DNA of 33,759 bases from Bryobacterales bacterium (GCA_003162425.1 PMOK01000153.1:1-33759); one strand, 5' to 3'. Counted from the stretch's first letter, positions 7,094 to 15,668 are shown. Made by a program: numbers and translations. The notes: a model not told the origin generated them from the sequence alone.

Positions 7094-10000
7094 ATGCGAA
7101 AATTCGCCTTGCTACTCGTGTGTCTGTGCGTATTGGTGAGAGCTCAGGCCCCCATCGGGACACTGGAAGGGCAGATCACCGACCCAGCCGCGGCGCTGGT
7201 GTCGAACGCCGAAGTCAGCGTACACAACACACAAACAGGTCTCACGCGTACAATCCGTTCCTCGCGCCAGGGAGCGTTTCATTTTTCCGATTTGCCGGTC
7301 GGCTTGTATCTGCTCGAGGTGAAGGCCCAGGGATTCGCGCCGTACTCGGTTTCATCCATTCGCCTCGATATCGGCCAGGTTGTGACCTGGCCCGTGCAAT
7401 TGCAGATCGCCGGCGAACACAGCGTGGTGAATGTCTCCGGAGAGGCTGTGATGGTGGACACCAGCCCGACCATCGGCAATGTGGTTTCCGAGAAACAGGT
7501 GGTGGACCTTCCCTTGAATGGACGCGACCTGACTCAACTCGGCTTGCTGCAGCCCGGAGTGGCTCCTATGACTTCAGGTCTTGCTGAAGCTGGCGGAATC
7601 GCGCGGAGCGGCCAAGCCTACGCGGTCAATGGGCAGCGCCCGGAATCGAATAATTATCTTCTGGATGGCGCCAGCAACGTGGACAGCGTGAATGGCGGAT
7701 ATGCGTTACGCACGCCAGTGGACGCCGTGAATGAATTCCGTATTCTTTCACTGAACGCGCCGGCCGAATATGGCGATACCAGCGGCGCGACAACATCAGT
7801 AGTTACTAAGTCGGGTGGCAATGCGTTTCATGGCGACATCTACGAGTTCCTGCGGAACGACGCCATGGACTCGCGCAATTTCTTCGCCGCCCAAACCGAA
7901 CCGCTGCACCGCAATCAATATGGCGCCACATTGGGCGGACCCATCCGCAAGGAAAAGGATTTCTTCTTCCTCTACTTCGAAGGGCAGCGCGATTCCGAAG
8001 GCAAAACCCAGGCAGCTATTGTGCCCACCGCCGCGGAGCGTGCAGGCGATTTCTCAGGTCTCACCAATCCTGCCACTGGACAGCCCGTTCCCCTCATCAA
8101 CGAGTTCACTGGCCAGCCCTTCCCGGGCAATAAGATTCCGGCGGCCCTGCAGAATCCGATCGCTCTCGCGGCAGAACAACTTTATCCACTGCCCAATATC
8201 GGCGCCAATGTATTTGAATCCACCCAACTCGGATCGACCAACTACAACCAGGGCGGCTTCCGGCTGGATCACTACTTCAGATCGAGCGACCAATTCTTCG
8301 TGCGGTACTCCACATCGTCTCTGCATCAGCTTGACCCGCTGCCCATCGGCGGAGCCGGCGTTCCCGGTTTTCCGGTTACCGACGGCATACGCACCAACTC
8401 CGCCACCACGACATGGGTCCACTTGATTTCGCCGCAAACCGTGCAAACCGTGCGCGGCTCTTTCTTCCGCAATGTGTTCCTGAATGGACAGGCGCAGAAT
8501 CACACGCCCGGCAGCGCGCTTGGGTTCCAATACCAGCCCACGCTGGGGTTGAACGATGGTGTTCCGTATTTGATCGTGAGCGGTTACGCATCGCTCGGAA
8601 ATCCGATTACTGGTCCGCAGAACACCTATCAGAACGACTACCAGGGATCTTACTCCGTGGCCATGACGCGTGGCCGTCACAACCTCAAGTTCGGCGCCGA
8701 TATCACCCGCGAGCAGATCAACGCACTTTTCGGAATCGCTACGAATGGCTTCTTCGTGTTCGCCCCTTTTCCCGCCAGCGATTCCTTCGCCAGTTTCCTA
8801 CTGGGGCAATCGGTGCAGTTCTTCCAGGGCGGCGGCCAGTTCGACCGCGGGCTTCGCAAGTGGGTCACGGCAGGGTACGCGCAGGATGAGTTCCGGATCA
8901 CCCCGCGCCTGACTCTCAACCTCGGTCTGCGATACGAAGTTAACACGCCCTACACCGATATCCGGAATCGGATGAATGCATGGGAGCCGGGCCAGCAATC
9001 CAAGGTCTACCCGCAGGCACCCGAAGGGTTGCTGTTTCCCGGCGATCCTGGCGTGCCGGCCGGCATCGCCCCGGTGGACTATCACGAGTTCATGCCGCGC
9101 GTGGGCCTGGCCTGGGATCCTTTCGGTGGCAACAAAACCATCGTTCGCGCAGGCTACGGCATTTTCTATGATGGTTTTACCAACGGCACAGGAGGTCCGC
9201 TGCAGGGGGCTATCAGCGCGCTTCCGTGGACACAGGCGTACCAGTTGCCCGGTCCGGGATTCAACGTGGCCAATCCATATGGAACTTCCCCGACCCCATT
9301 TGGCGGCCAGAATTTTGTCGCGCCTGCCACGGTGCTTACTGTGCAATCGGGAGCGCTGCCGCCCTATTCGCAGAACTGGAATTTTTCCATCGAGCGCGCC
9401 ATCGCCAAGGACTATCTGCTCGACGTTCGCTACGTAGGTAACAAGGGCACGCACCTGCCGCGCTTCATTGAAGCCAATCCCTCCATCTACGGGCCGGGTG
9501 TCAACGCGAACAACAACAATGAGATCCGTCAGTACACCACATGCAACGCCGCGGGCATCTGCAATTACGGATCGGTTGGATTGATCGCGGATGATTCCAG
9601 CTCCACTTACCACGCGCTGGAAATTGCTTTTTCGCGGCAGTACTCGCACGGTTTGAGCTTCCTGGCCTCCTACTGGTTCTCGAAGAGTCTGGATTATATC
9701 TCCACGCTGAACGTCGCAGGTTCGGCGCCTACGCTGGTGGCTGGCGAAAACGATCTGGCGCAAAACCCATTCGACTTGCGGGCCGAGCACGGGCCGTCGC
9801 TGTTCGATGCCAGAAGCCGGTTCGTGTTCAGCGGAACCTGGGCGCTGCCTAGATGGAGGGATGCACCGAAGGCCGCAGCCTTGATTACCAACGGTTGGCA
9901 GCTCAATACCATCACCAGCATTTCCAGCGGTACGCCGTTTACCGTCTACGACAGCGCCGATGTTTCCCTGCAGGGCAGCGCGCCCGAAATCTCCGGCTTC

Positions 10001-10360
10001 TATTCCAGCCGGCCGGATCTGATTTCCGATCCAAATTCGGGGCAGCCGCACACGCCGAACCAATGGGTGAGCCGTGCGCCCTTTCTACAACTGAATCCGC
10101 AAATACAGGCTGGCCAGTTCGGCAATGAGGGCCGCAATGTAGTGCGCGGCCCGGGGATCGCGGACGTCGATCTCTCGCTGTTCAAGTACTTCAACATTGA
10201 CGAGAGCCGGCGTGTACAGTTCCGCGCCGAATGCTTCAATCTGCTAAACCATCCGAACTTCGGGCTGCCCGAAAACGACCTGGAGTCTCCTGCGTTCGGT
10301 CAGATCCTGCAGGCGGGTCCTCCGCGCCTGCTGCAACTAGCGCTCAAGTTCGTCTTTTAG
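7094..10360 (+). CDS. Oar-like TonB-dependent receptor with carboxypeptidase-regulatory domain (receptor 1)
   Basis: This 1088-residue outer-membrane protein opens with a signal peptide (MRKFALLLVCLCVLVRAQA). A carboxypeptidase-regulatory-like beta-sandwich follows at about residues 22-105 (GTLEGQITDPAAALVSNAEV). The plug has the family's VVDLPLNGRDLTQLGLLQPG, and GGNAFHGDIYEFLRNDAMDS leads into the barrel. Typical later motifs are FFFLYFEGQRDSEG, PTAAERAGDFSG and AECFNLLNHPNFG. The protein ends LALKFVF, the terminal aromatic expected for beta-barrel insertion. Acidobacteriota encode dozens of these and their ligands are mostly unknown. The next gene on this strand belongs to the GH172/FucP sugar locus, separated by a convergent LacI gene whose stop codon overlaps this one by two bases, so a link to sugar uptake is possible but unproven. 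Confidence 0.9.
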   Translation: MRKFALLLVCLCVLVRAQAPIGTLEGQITDPAAALVSNAEVSVHNTQTGLTRTIRSSRQGAFHFSDLPVGLYLLEVKAQGFAPYSVSSIRLDIGQVVTWPVQLQIAGEHSVVNVSGEAVMVDTSPTIGNVVSEKQVVDLPLNGRDLTQLGLLQPGVAPMTSGLAEAGGIARSGQAYAVNGQRPESNNYLLDGASNVDSVNGGYALRTPVDAVNEFRILSLNAPAEYGDTSGATTSVVTKSGGNAFHGDIYEFLRNDAMDSRNFFAAQTEPLHRNQYGATLGGPIRKEKDFFFLYFEGQRDSEGKTQAAIVPTAAERAGDFSGLTNPATGQPVPLINEFTGQPFPGNKIPAALQNPIALAAEQLYPLPNIGANVFESTQLGSTNYNQGGFRLDHYFRSSDQFFVRYSTSSLHQLDPLPIGGAGVPGFPVTDGIRTNSATTTWVHLISPQTVQTVRGSFFRNVFLNGQAQNHTPGSALGFQYQPTLGLNDGVPYLIVSGYASLGNPITGPQNTYQNDYQGSYSVAMTRGRHNLKFGADITREQINALFGIATNGFFVFAPFPASDSFASFLLGQSVQFFQGGGQFDRGLRKWVTAGYAQDEFRITPRLTLNLGLRYEVNTPYTDIRNRMNAWEPGQQSKVYPQAPEGLLFPGDPGVPAGIAPVDYHEFMPRVGLAWDPFGGNKTIVRAGYGIFYDGFTNGTGGPLQGAISALPWTQAYQLPGPGFNVANPYGTSPTPFGGQNFVAPATVLTVQSGALPPYSQNWNFSIERAIAKDYLLDVRYVGNKGTHLPRFIEANPSIYGPGVNANNNNEIRQYTTCNAAGICNYGSVGLIADDSSSTYHALEIAFSRQYSHGLSFLASYWFSKSLDYISTLNVAGSAPTLVAGENDLAQNPFDLRAEHGPSLFDARSRFVFSGTWALPRWRDAPKAAALITNGWQLNTITSISSGTPFTVYDSADVSLQGSAPEISGFYSSRPDLISDPNSGQPHTPNQWVSRAPFLQLNPQIQAGQFGNEGRNVVRGPGIADVDLSLFKYFNIDESRRVQFRAECFNLLNHPNFGLPENDLESPAFGQILQAGPPRLLQLALKFVF

Positions 10361-11433
10361 GAATCTGCGAACGACATGGCCGCCGGTTTTGCAGTTAGGC
10401 TGGCGGCGTGACCAGGTGGTGGTGCAGTGGAAGTTCGAATGCGTAGTTCGGCAGGAAGACGAACATGTTTCTCAGACAGTTCTTCGCCGTCGCGGCGGTT
10501 CATGATCTGCAAAAGAAGTTGGAACGAACGCCTGCCTAATTCATTAGTGTCTTGAGCCACCGTTGTGAGACTGGGGCTAAAATACCTGTTCCAGATGTAA
10601 TCGTCGAAACTGATCACGCTGACCTGATCCGGGATATTGACCTTCTTTTCATCCAAAGCCTGTATGAGCCCAAAGAGCAGCTTGCTATTGCTCACCATGA
10701 TGGCCGTCGGAGGCGCCGCAAGGTTCAACAAGTCGCGGCCAGCCAGTATTCCATTCTCAATGGCGATGCCGTTGCACGACAGGTACTCTTCATGGATGGG
10801 AAGGTGCGATTCCTGCATCGCCTTGCGAAAACCCTCGAGACGATCCCGGTGTGGAGAAAGGCCGAGATGGCCCACCAGCATCGCGATTCGTTTGTGGCCC
10901 AGTTCGATCAGGTGCCTCGCTCCCGCATAGCCGGCCTGAATGTTGTCGGTGCTCACCGTTCCTTCGGCGGCTGAGGCGGGAATACGGTCCACGAACACCA
11001 TGGGAAAGCGCCGGCGGAGCATCGTATCGTAAGCGGTCGAATTCGCACAGCAGGCCAGCAGAACCCCGTCGACCCGCCGTGAGAAAAGGGACGAAAGATG
11101 GTTGCGTTCCTCAGCAGCGTCTTCGCTCGAATCGCAGAGCAGGACCGAGTAACCGGTCTCGCGGGCAGCTTCTTCGATTCCTCGGACAACCTCCGGGTAG
11201 AATGCATTTGTGATGTCAGGAATAACCACGCCAATGACATTTGTGCGCCCGGTCTTGAGACTACGGGCGACCTCATCCGGATGATAGTCGAGGGCGGCCA
11301 TGGCCGCTTCAACCCGAACCTTTCGTTCGGAACTAACGTTCGCGCTGGAATTGATGACGGCCGAAACGGTCGCAATGGAGACGCCAGCCAACCGGGCGAC
11401 GTCGCGCATCGTGTGTTTTGTGCGTCCTTCCAT
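10357..11433 (-). CDS. LacI-family transcriptional repressor
   Basis: This 358-residue regulator has the LacI helix-turn-helix (TMRDVARLAGVSIATVSAVI, about residues 8-27) and hinge (ALDYHPDEVARSLKTGRT). A periplasmic-binding-protein-like effector domain follows (NVIGVVIPDITNAFYPEVVR, then LFSRRVDGVLLACC and DQVSVISFDDYIWNRY). The frame is open to 11463, but ATG 11433 is preferred because AGGGAAG lies just upstream on the minus strand and it puts the HTH at the usual distance from the N-terminus. It is divergent from the GH172/DUF4380/FucP operon, with two palindromic GAAACGTTTC-like sites in between, so it very likely controls that operon and itself. The inducer is presumably the imported sugar or a derivative. 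Confidence 0.9.
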   Translation of the reverse strand: MEGRTKHTMRDVARLAGVSIATVSAVINSSANVSSERKVRVEAAMAALDYHPDEVARSLKTGRTNVIGVVIPDITNAFYPEVVRGIEEAARETGYSVLLCDSSEDAAEERNHLSSLFSRRVDGVLLACCANSTAYDTMLRRRFPMVFVDRIPASAAEGTVSTDNIQAGYAGARHLIELGHKRIAMLVGHLGLSPHRDRLEGFRKAMQESHLPIHEEYLSCNGIAIENGILAGRDLLNLAAPPTAIMVSNSKLLFGLIQALDEKKVNIPDQVSVISFDDYIWNRYFSPSLTTVAQDTNELGRRSFQLLLQIMNRRDGEELSEKHVRLPAELRIRTSTAPPPGHAASLTAKPAAMSFADS

Positions 11434-11467
11434 ACCGAAATGCTTCCCTACCATAGCACGCACTATC

Positions 11468-11477
11468 GAAACGTTTC
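11468..11477. promoter_or_regulatory. LacI-type operator, site 1
   Basis: GAAACGTTTC is a perfect 10-bp palindrome with a central CG, the typical form of a LacI/GalR-family site. It is 35 bases upstream of the preferred lacI-type start on the minus strand, so it fits autoregulation. Its spacing to site 2 is 55 bp, about five helical turns. Confidence 0.6.
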
Positions 11478-11522
11478 AACTCTTTCGCTGCGCATGCTGT
11501 TATGCGAAATAGCTCGAATTTC

Positions 11523-11532
11523 GTAACGTTTC
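11523..11532. promoter_or_regulatory. LacI-type operator, site 2
   Basis: GTAACGTTTC matches the site 1 palindrome at 9 of 10 positions and ends two bases before the candidate -35 of the sugar operon. With site 1 it could allow looping by a dimer of dimers. A third weaker match (GAAACATTTC, 11621-11630) falls inside the GH172 coding start and may be chance. Confidence 0.5.
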
Positions 11533-11534
11533 GC

Positions 11535-11564
11535 TCGACAAATTCATGTACCATGCTGTATCAT
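11535..11564 (+). promoter_or_regulatory. Sigma-70-like promoter of the GH172/DUF4380/FucP operon
   Basis: TCGACA (11535-11540) and TATCAT (11559-11564) are separated by 18 bases; each differs from consensus at one position. The predicted start of transcription, near 11571, leaves about a 40-base leader before ATG 11613. Operator site 2 lies directly upstream of the -35. Confidence 0.5.
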
Positions 11565-11612
11565 CACTTTTTGAAACTTGCGCGCGTCAAGGCCTGAAAG
11601 GACCATCTCACA

Positions 11613-12758
11613 ATGACGTTGAAACATTTCCTGATTGGTGCGTTTCTCGCGGCGGCCTGCCTTTTGGCGGTAGCGCAGGAGGCTCCTTACGGCCTCACGG
11701 CCGATCTCAGCAACCTATACAGGCTTTCAAACGCAAAGACTTTCTCCATTAGTCCGGAGAATCTGACTGGAGCGAAAGGCCACGGGGGAACGGCTTTGGA
11801 GGGAGGCGCGTCCAACGCGGCTCGCGACCTTGGACAGGGCTGGAAGGTGAATCCGTTTGTCGTCATCAAGCCCAAGCAGACGTTTGTGCTTGCGGACATC
11901 GACGGACAAGGAGCCATTCAGCATATTTGGATGACGCCCACCGGTACCTGGCGGTTCTCAATCCTGAGAATGTATTGGGACGACGAGAAGGATCCTTCCG
12001 TGGAAGTGCCCGTCGGAGACTTCTTCGCCATGGGGTGGGGAGTTTACTCCAGGCTGTCATCACTGGCGGTATGCGTCAATCCGGGCAGCGCATTCAACTC
12101 CTACTGGCCGATGCCCTTCCGCAAAAAGGCGAAGATCACTGTTGAGAACCTGGATGACAAGGCCATGGTGATCTACTATCAGATCGACTACACCCAGACG
12201 CAGGTTCCCAAGGACGCCGCGTACTTCCATGCGCAGTTCCGAAGGGTGAATCCGCTCCCTTACAAAGATGTCTACACCATCCTCGACAATGTCAAAGGGA
12301 AAGGGCAATATGTCGGCACCTATCTCGCCTACGGTGTTCACAACAACGGCTGGTGGGGCGAGGGAGAAATCAAGTTCTACATGGACGGCGACAAGGCGTT
12401 CCCGACGATCAACGGAACTGGGACGGAAGATTATTTCGGCGGATCGTATAATTTCGAGAATCAGGAAAAGAAGCAGTATGAGGAGTTCACTTCGCCTTAT
12501 AGCGGCTTGATTCAGGTGATCAAGCCGGATGGTCTCTACAAAACGCAGCAACGATTTGGCCTGTATCGATGGCACATCGCAGATCCGGTCCGGTTTGACA
12601 CCGATCTGCGCGTCACGATTCAAGCTCTGGGCTGGCGCGCCGGCGGCCGCTATCTTCCGTTGCAGGACGATATCTCATCGGTGGCCTTCTGGTATCAGAC
12701 CGAGCCGCACGCCGCCTTTGCGCCGCTTCCTGACAAAGACCATTTGGAAGAGAATTGA
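11613..12758 (+). CDS. Secreted GH172 (DUF2961) glycoside hydrolase
   Basis: This 381-residue protein has a signal peptide (MTLKHFLIGAFLAAACLLAVAQ cleaved after the Ala-rich stretch) and a DUF2961 domain, now CAZy family GH172. Known members include alpha-D-fructofuranosidase / difructose dianhydride enzymes and D-arabinofuranosidases. Family hallmarks seen here are QHIWMTP (103-109), PVGDFFAMGWG (133-143), WPMPFRKKA (165-173), and the pair GEGEIKFYMDGD / INGTGTEDYFGGSYN. That pair holds Glu250/Glu252 and Glu272, which are the candidate catalytic acids. GAAAGGA upstream is a fair ribosome site. It is the first gene of an operon: the next reading frame starts six bases after its stop, and a FucP-type transporter follows. 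The locus suggests release of a fructose- or D-arabinose-like sugar; the exact glycan is inferred only. Confidence 0.85.
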   Translation: MTLKHFLIGAFLAAACLLAVAQEAPYGLTADLSNLYRLSNAKTFSISPENLTGAKGHGGTALEGGASNAARDLGQGWKVNPFVVIKPKQTFVLADIDGQGAIQHIWMTPTGTWRFSILRMYWDDEKDPSVEVPVGDFFAMGWGVYSRLSSLAVCVNPGSAFNSYWPMPFRKKAKITVENLDDKAMVIYYQIDYTQTQVPKDAAYFHAQFRRVNPLPYKDVYTILDNVKGKGQYVGTYLAYGVHNNGWWGEGEIKFYMDGDKAFPTINGTGTEDYFGGSYNFENQEKKQYEEFTSPYSGLIQVIKPDGLYKTQQRFGLYRWHIADPVRFDTDLRVTIQALGWRAGGRYLPLQDDISSVAFWYQTEPHAAFAPLPDKDHLEEN

Positions 12759-12763
12759 GAAGA

Positions 12764-13750
12764 ATGGGAGACACTGTGGGAGTCCAGCAAAAGCTATTAC
12801 TAATTCTCTGTGGAGTTTTCGTGACAAGTACAAATGCGGCCGTGCATGTGGAGAAGACCAGCTATAAGGGGTGGAACAACTGCTACAAAGTTGCGAACGG
12901 AGATGTTGAGCTCATCGTAACGGGGGACGTTGGTCCTAGGATTATTCGATTCGGATTCATCGGCGGACAGAATCTGTTCAAGGAGTATCCAGAACAGCTT
13001 GGAAAAAGCGGGGAAGAAAAGTTTCAACTGCGCGGCGGCGACCGCGTTTGGAAAGCTCCGGAAGATCCGGTGGCTACTTGGGCTCCGGACAATGTTCCGG
13101 TAGAAATCCGAGTGACGCCGAATGGCCTGGTGGCTCGCGCGCCCATCGAACCGCTGACCGGTCTGCAAAAAGAAATTGAGATCGCTCTTGCCTCATCCGG
13201 GACCGAGGTGACGGTGTCCCATCGAATCACGAATCACTCCTTGTTCCCGTTGGAATTTGCTCCCTGGGTGTTAACAATGATGGCGCAGGGCGGAGTTGCT
13301 GTCACTGGATTTCCACCGCGCGGGCATCACCCGCAGAATCTGGAAGCAACCAATCCGCTGGTGATGTGGGCGTATACCAATCTCGCGGATCCGCGCTGGA
13401 AGTTCACACGGAAATACTTGACGCTGAGACAGGACCCGAATAACAACGATGCGCAAAAACTCGGGCTGTTCAATGTGGACACGTGGGCCGCTTACCTGTT
13501 GAATGGCGAAGCGTTCGTGAAACGGGCAACGGCGGATGCTTCGAAAACCTATCCCGATTTCGGCTGCTCATTTGAAACCTTCACCAATAACGAGTTTCTC
13601 GAGATGGAAACGCTTGGCCCGCTGACCAAAGTAGTTCCTGGAAAAACGGTGGAGCAGGTGGAGCATTGGGCCCTCTATCGCAACGTGAAGCCTGCGGGAT
13701 TGACGGACGAAGAACTGACCCGTGTGCTGCTTCCACTCTTAGCGAAATGA
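12764..13750 (+). CDS. Secreted galactose-mutarotase-like protein (DUF4380-type)
   Basis: This 328-residue protein has a signal peptide (KLLLILCGVFVTSTNA) and a beta-sandwich pattern of the aldose-1-epimerase superfamily, most like DUF4380 proteins. Examples are NGDVELIVTGDVGPRIIRFG near the mature N-terminus, EVTVSHRITNHSLFPLEFAP, and NEFLEMETLGPLTKVVPG near the end. ATG 12764 is chosen over the in-frame TTG at 12755, which would overlap the GH172 stop. Members of this superfamily bind sugars and often interconvert anomers, so it could convert the released sugar into the anomer used by the transporter. Its stop codon overlaps the next start (ATGA at 13747-13750), so translation is probably coupled. 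I assign the fold with fair confidence but not the activity. Confidence 0.65.
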   Translation: MGDTVGVQQKLLLILCGVFVTSTNAAVHVEKTSYKGWNNCYKVANGDVELIVTGDVGPRIIRFGFIGGQNLFKEYPEQLGKSGEEKFQLRGGDRVWKAPEDPVATWAPDNVPVEIRVTPNGLVARAPIEPLTGLQKEIEIALASSGTEVTVSHRITNHSLFPLEFAPWVLTMMAQGGVAVTGFPPRGHHPQNLEATNPLVMWAYTNLADPRWKFTRKYLTLRQDPNNNDAQKLGLFNVDTWAAYLLNGEAFVKRATADASKTYPDFGCSFETFTNNEFLEMETLGPLTKVVPGKTVEQVEHWALYRNVKPAGLTDEELTRVLLPLLAK

Positions 13751-15168
13751 ACACCAGTAGCCAAGGCCTTTTTGTCGGCCGTGACGGAAAGAGCCTGCTC
13801 GTTACCTTCGTCCTGGTGAGCTCGCTGTTCCTGCTCTGGGGATTCTGCAACGGGATGATCGATGTGATGGACAAGCACTTCCAGGAGGAACTCTCGCTCA
13901 GCAAAGCGCAATCCGCGTGGGTGCAATTCGCACACTACCTGGGTTACTTCCTGATGTCGCTGCCGGCCGGGTGGCTGGCCATCAAGCTGGGATATAAGGG
14001 CGGGATTATTACGGGTTTGCTGCTGGTTGCGCTAGGAGGATTCTGGTTCATTCCAGCGACGAAAATCAATGGCATGGTGCACAGCGGACAAGTATCCTCC
14101 ACCACCGCTTTCATCGCGTTCCTGGCCGGCGTTTGCATCATCGCCAGCGGGCTCACGTTTCTGGAGACCATCGCGAATCCGTACACAACGGTATTGGGCG
14201 ATCAGCGATACGCAGCGACGCGGATCAATCTCGCCCAATCGTGTAACGGCATCGGCTGGATTCTTGGCCCGATCGCCGGCAGTCTGTTTTTTTATTCCAA
14301 GAATGTCCAGGGCGTGAGCACCGGCAACCAGACGCTGTACATTCCCTACGCCGCCGTCGGCGTGGTGGTGATTGTCCTCGCGGTGGTTTTCTACTTCGCC
14401 AATATCCCCGACATCAAGGCCGAGGATGATTATCACCTCGATGACGCTGTTCGGGGCGCAACGAAATCAATCTGGGCGCATCCGCATTTCGTCCTGGCTG
14501 TCGTCGCCCAGTTTCTATATGTCGCGGCGCAGGCTGGCATCTTCAGCTTCTTCATCAATTACATGACGGCCGAGGTTCCACCTATTCCCGCGGCGTGGCA
14601 GTCGGGTCTGGGCACACTTTCGACGCATGCCGGAATCCTGCAGGGCTGGCTTTTGGGATGGTTCGAAACAAGCAAGGCTGGAGTACTCGGGCTCAGCAAC
14701 AAGGGCGCATCCAACTTGGCGTCGCTCGGCTTTGTGTGCTTTCTGGTGGGCCGGTTTTCTGGCGCCGCATTGCTGAGAAAATTCGTCGCTCACAAACTGC
14801 TGGGACTATACGGCGTGATGAATGTGATTGCGACGTTCCTGGTCTTCTGCAAACTCGGTTGGCTGTCAGTGGCAAGCGTTTTCTTGAGCTATTTCTTTAT
14901 GTCGATCATGTTCCCAACCATCTTCGCGCTGGGAATATTTGGTCTGGGCGCGCAGGCGAAGAAGGCATCTTCATTCATCGTCATGGCGATTGTCGGTGGC
15001 GCTTTGCTGCCGAAACTGATGGGATATGTCGCCGATGAATTCGATATGTCGCGCGGCTTCATCGTGCCGATGGTTTGCTTCATCTTCGTCGCCTTTTACG
15101 GTTTCAATTGGCCGAAGTTCAGCAAAGCGGAGTCGCTGCACGGCGAGCAGGTTTCGCTCGGCAGCTAG
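13747..15168 (+). CDS. fucP: FucP-type sugar:proton symporter (MFS)
   Basis: This 473-residue inner-membrane transporter of the FHS family has about 12 hydrophobic segments. The start at ATG 13747 overlaps the preceding stop; the frame is open upstream but that part lies within the mutarotase-like gene. The LLWGFCNGMIDVMDKHFQ segment holds Asp39 and FLETIANPY holds Glu140, matching the two acidic residues needed for proton coupling in E. coli FucP (Asp46 and Glu135). Related transporters carry L-fucose, L-galactose, D-arabinose, glucose, galactose or fructose. Together with the GH172 enzyme upstream, D-arabinose or fructose are the most economical guesses. No fucose isomerase or kinase gene is in the window, so L-fucose is not supported. 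Confidence 0.88.
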   Translation: MNTSSQGLFVGRDGKSLLVTFVLVSSLFLLWGFCNGMIDVMDKHFQEELSLSKAQSAWVQFAHYLGYFLMSLPAGWLAIKLGYKGGIITGLLLVALGGFWFIPATKINGMVHSGQVSSTTAFIAFLAGVCIIASGLTFLETIANPYTTVLGDQRYAATRINLAQSCNGIGWILGPIAGSLFFYSKNVQGVSTGNQTLYIPYAAVGVVVIVLAVVFYFANIPDIKAEDDYHLDDAVRGATKSIWAHPHFVLAVVAQFLYVAAQAGIFSFFINYMTAEVPPIPAAWQSGLGTLSTHAGILQGWLLGWFETSKAGVLGLSNKGASNLASLGFVCFLVGRFSGAALLRKFVAHKLLGLYGVMNVIATFLVFCKLGWLSVASVFLSYFFMSIMFPTIFALGIFGLGAQAKKASSFIVMAIVGGALLPKLMGYVADEFDMSRGFIVPMVCFIFVAFYGFNWPKFSKAESLHGEQVSLGS

Positions 15169-15185
15169 GCCTGTGATCGCCTAGC

Positions 15186-15389
15186 TCACTTCTTTAACAT
15201 TACTTCTGTCGATTTGATGACCACCTCGACGGTGTCACCCTTCTTGAGCTTCATTTCTTCCGCGCTCCGGCGCGTGATCACGCTTTCGATTGTGTTCTTG
15301 CCGACCTTGACCACGACATGGGCCATGATGTCGCCGAGGTTGATCCTTGTAATCCGACCTTTGAGTTGATTCCTTGCTGATAGAGCCAT
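15186..15389 (-). CDS. Molybdenum-pterin binding (Mop) small TOBE-domain protein
   Basis: This 67-residue single-domain protein reads MALSARNQLKGRITRINLGD, then HVVVKVGKNTIESVITRRSA and LKKGDTVEVVIKSTEVMLKK. This is the classic Mop/TOBE fold that binds molybdate or tungstate and acts as a cytoplasmic store. The reading frame is open further upstream to 15542, but that part is repeat sequence; ATG 15389 gives the correct family N-terminus (LSARNQLKG). No molybdate transport or ModE-type gene is adjacent. The repeat copy B lies directly upstream and may have replaced or altered its promoter. Confidence 0.88.
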   Translation of the reverse strand: MALSARNQLKGRITRINLGDIMAHVVVKVGKNTIESVITRRSAEEMKLKKGDTVEVVIKSTEVMLKK

Positions 15390-15417
15390 AAGCCAACGAT
15401 ACACCCATTGCCGGGTT

Positions 15418-15544
15418 CTAGTGGGCTGCCGGCGAAATACCTTTAGCATCGGATCCCATGCGTTCGCAGGAGTGCGAACGCGGCAAACACGAGTGTTCGC
15501 GCCACGCGCGTAGCGCACGCACTTTGCGTGCCGCGTCGCCACTC
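15418..15544. repeat. Truncated copy B of the MITE-like repeat
   Basis: This copy begins CTAGTGGGCTG (15418-15428), matching the terminal repeat of copy A, and shares the same stem-loop (GCGTTCGCA-GGAG-TGCGAACGC, 15460-15481). The 85 bases 15460-15544 match 6884-6968 at 82 positions by eye. The match stops abruptly after GCCACTC, and the right 50 bases and right terminal repeat of copy A are missing. The break falls exactly where a fragment of an Oar-like receptor begins. Confidence 0.65.
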
Positions 15545-15668
15545 TCCGTTCCGTTCAGCTATGGTGGGCATCAGGCCGGTTGCGTTAGTGTCGTTGCGAT
15601 TGCGGGTCCACTGGTAGTTGATGAAGAAAACTGGGCCGTTGCGAATCAAGTGGGGGATTTTGATGGGG
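15545..15668 (-). pseudogene. Internal fragment of an Oar-like TonB-dependent receptor gene
   Basis: On the minus strand this stretch encodes FGGPIKIPHLIRNGPVFFIN followed by YQWTRNRNDTNATGLMPTIAERNG. That is the barrel-entry segment of Oar-like receptors; receptor 1 in this window has the equivalent FFFLYFEGQRD and PTAAERAGDFSG. Only about 40 codons remain. They are joined in frame to a truncated M56 sensor on one side and cut by repeat copy B on the other, so this is a rearrangement scar. The upstream edge (about 15665) is approximate. Confidence 0.7.

Noticed and set aside
8798-10063. 421-codon minus-strand open frame opposite receptor 1
   Set aside because: It is antisense to the Oar-like receptor, which has continuous family motifs; shadow frame.
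10379-10407. GCCGCC...GGCGGC inverted repeat as a terminator between the receptor and LacI genes
   Set aside because: It lies inside the LacI coding end, has a 17-base loop and no T-run.
11621-11630. GAAACATTTC as a third LacI operator
   Set aside because: It falls within GH172 codons 3-6 and differs at the central base; chance cannot be excluded.
12755-12763. TTG start for the DUF4380 gene
   Set aside because: ATG 12764 is a better start codon, keeps the signal peptide and avoids the overlap with the GH172 stop.
13747-15168. The locus as an L-fucose pathway
   Set aside because: No fucose isomerase, kinase, aldolase or dehydrogenase gene is present, and the paired hydrolase is GH172, not a fucosidase family.
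15389-15542. N-terminal extension of the Mop protein
   Set aside because: It translates repeat copy B; the family N-terminus starts at ATG 15389.
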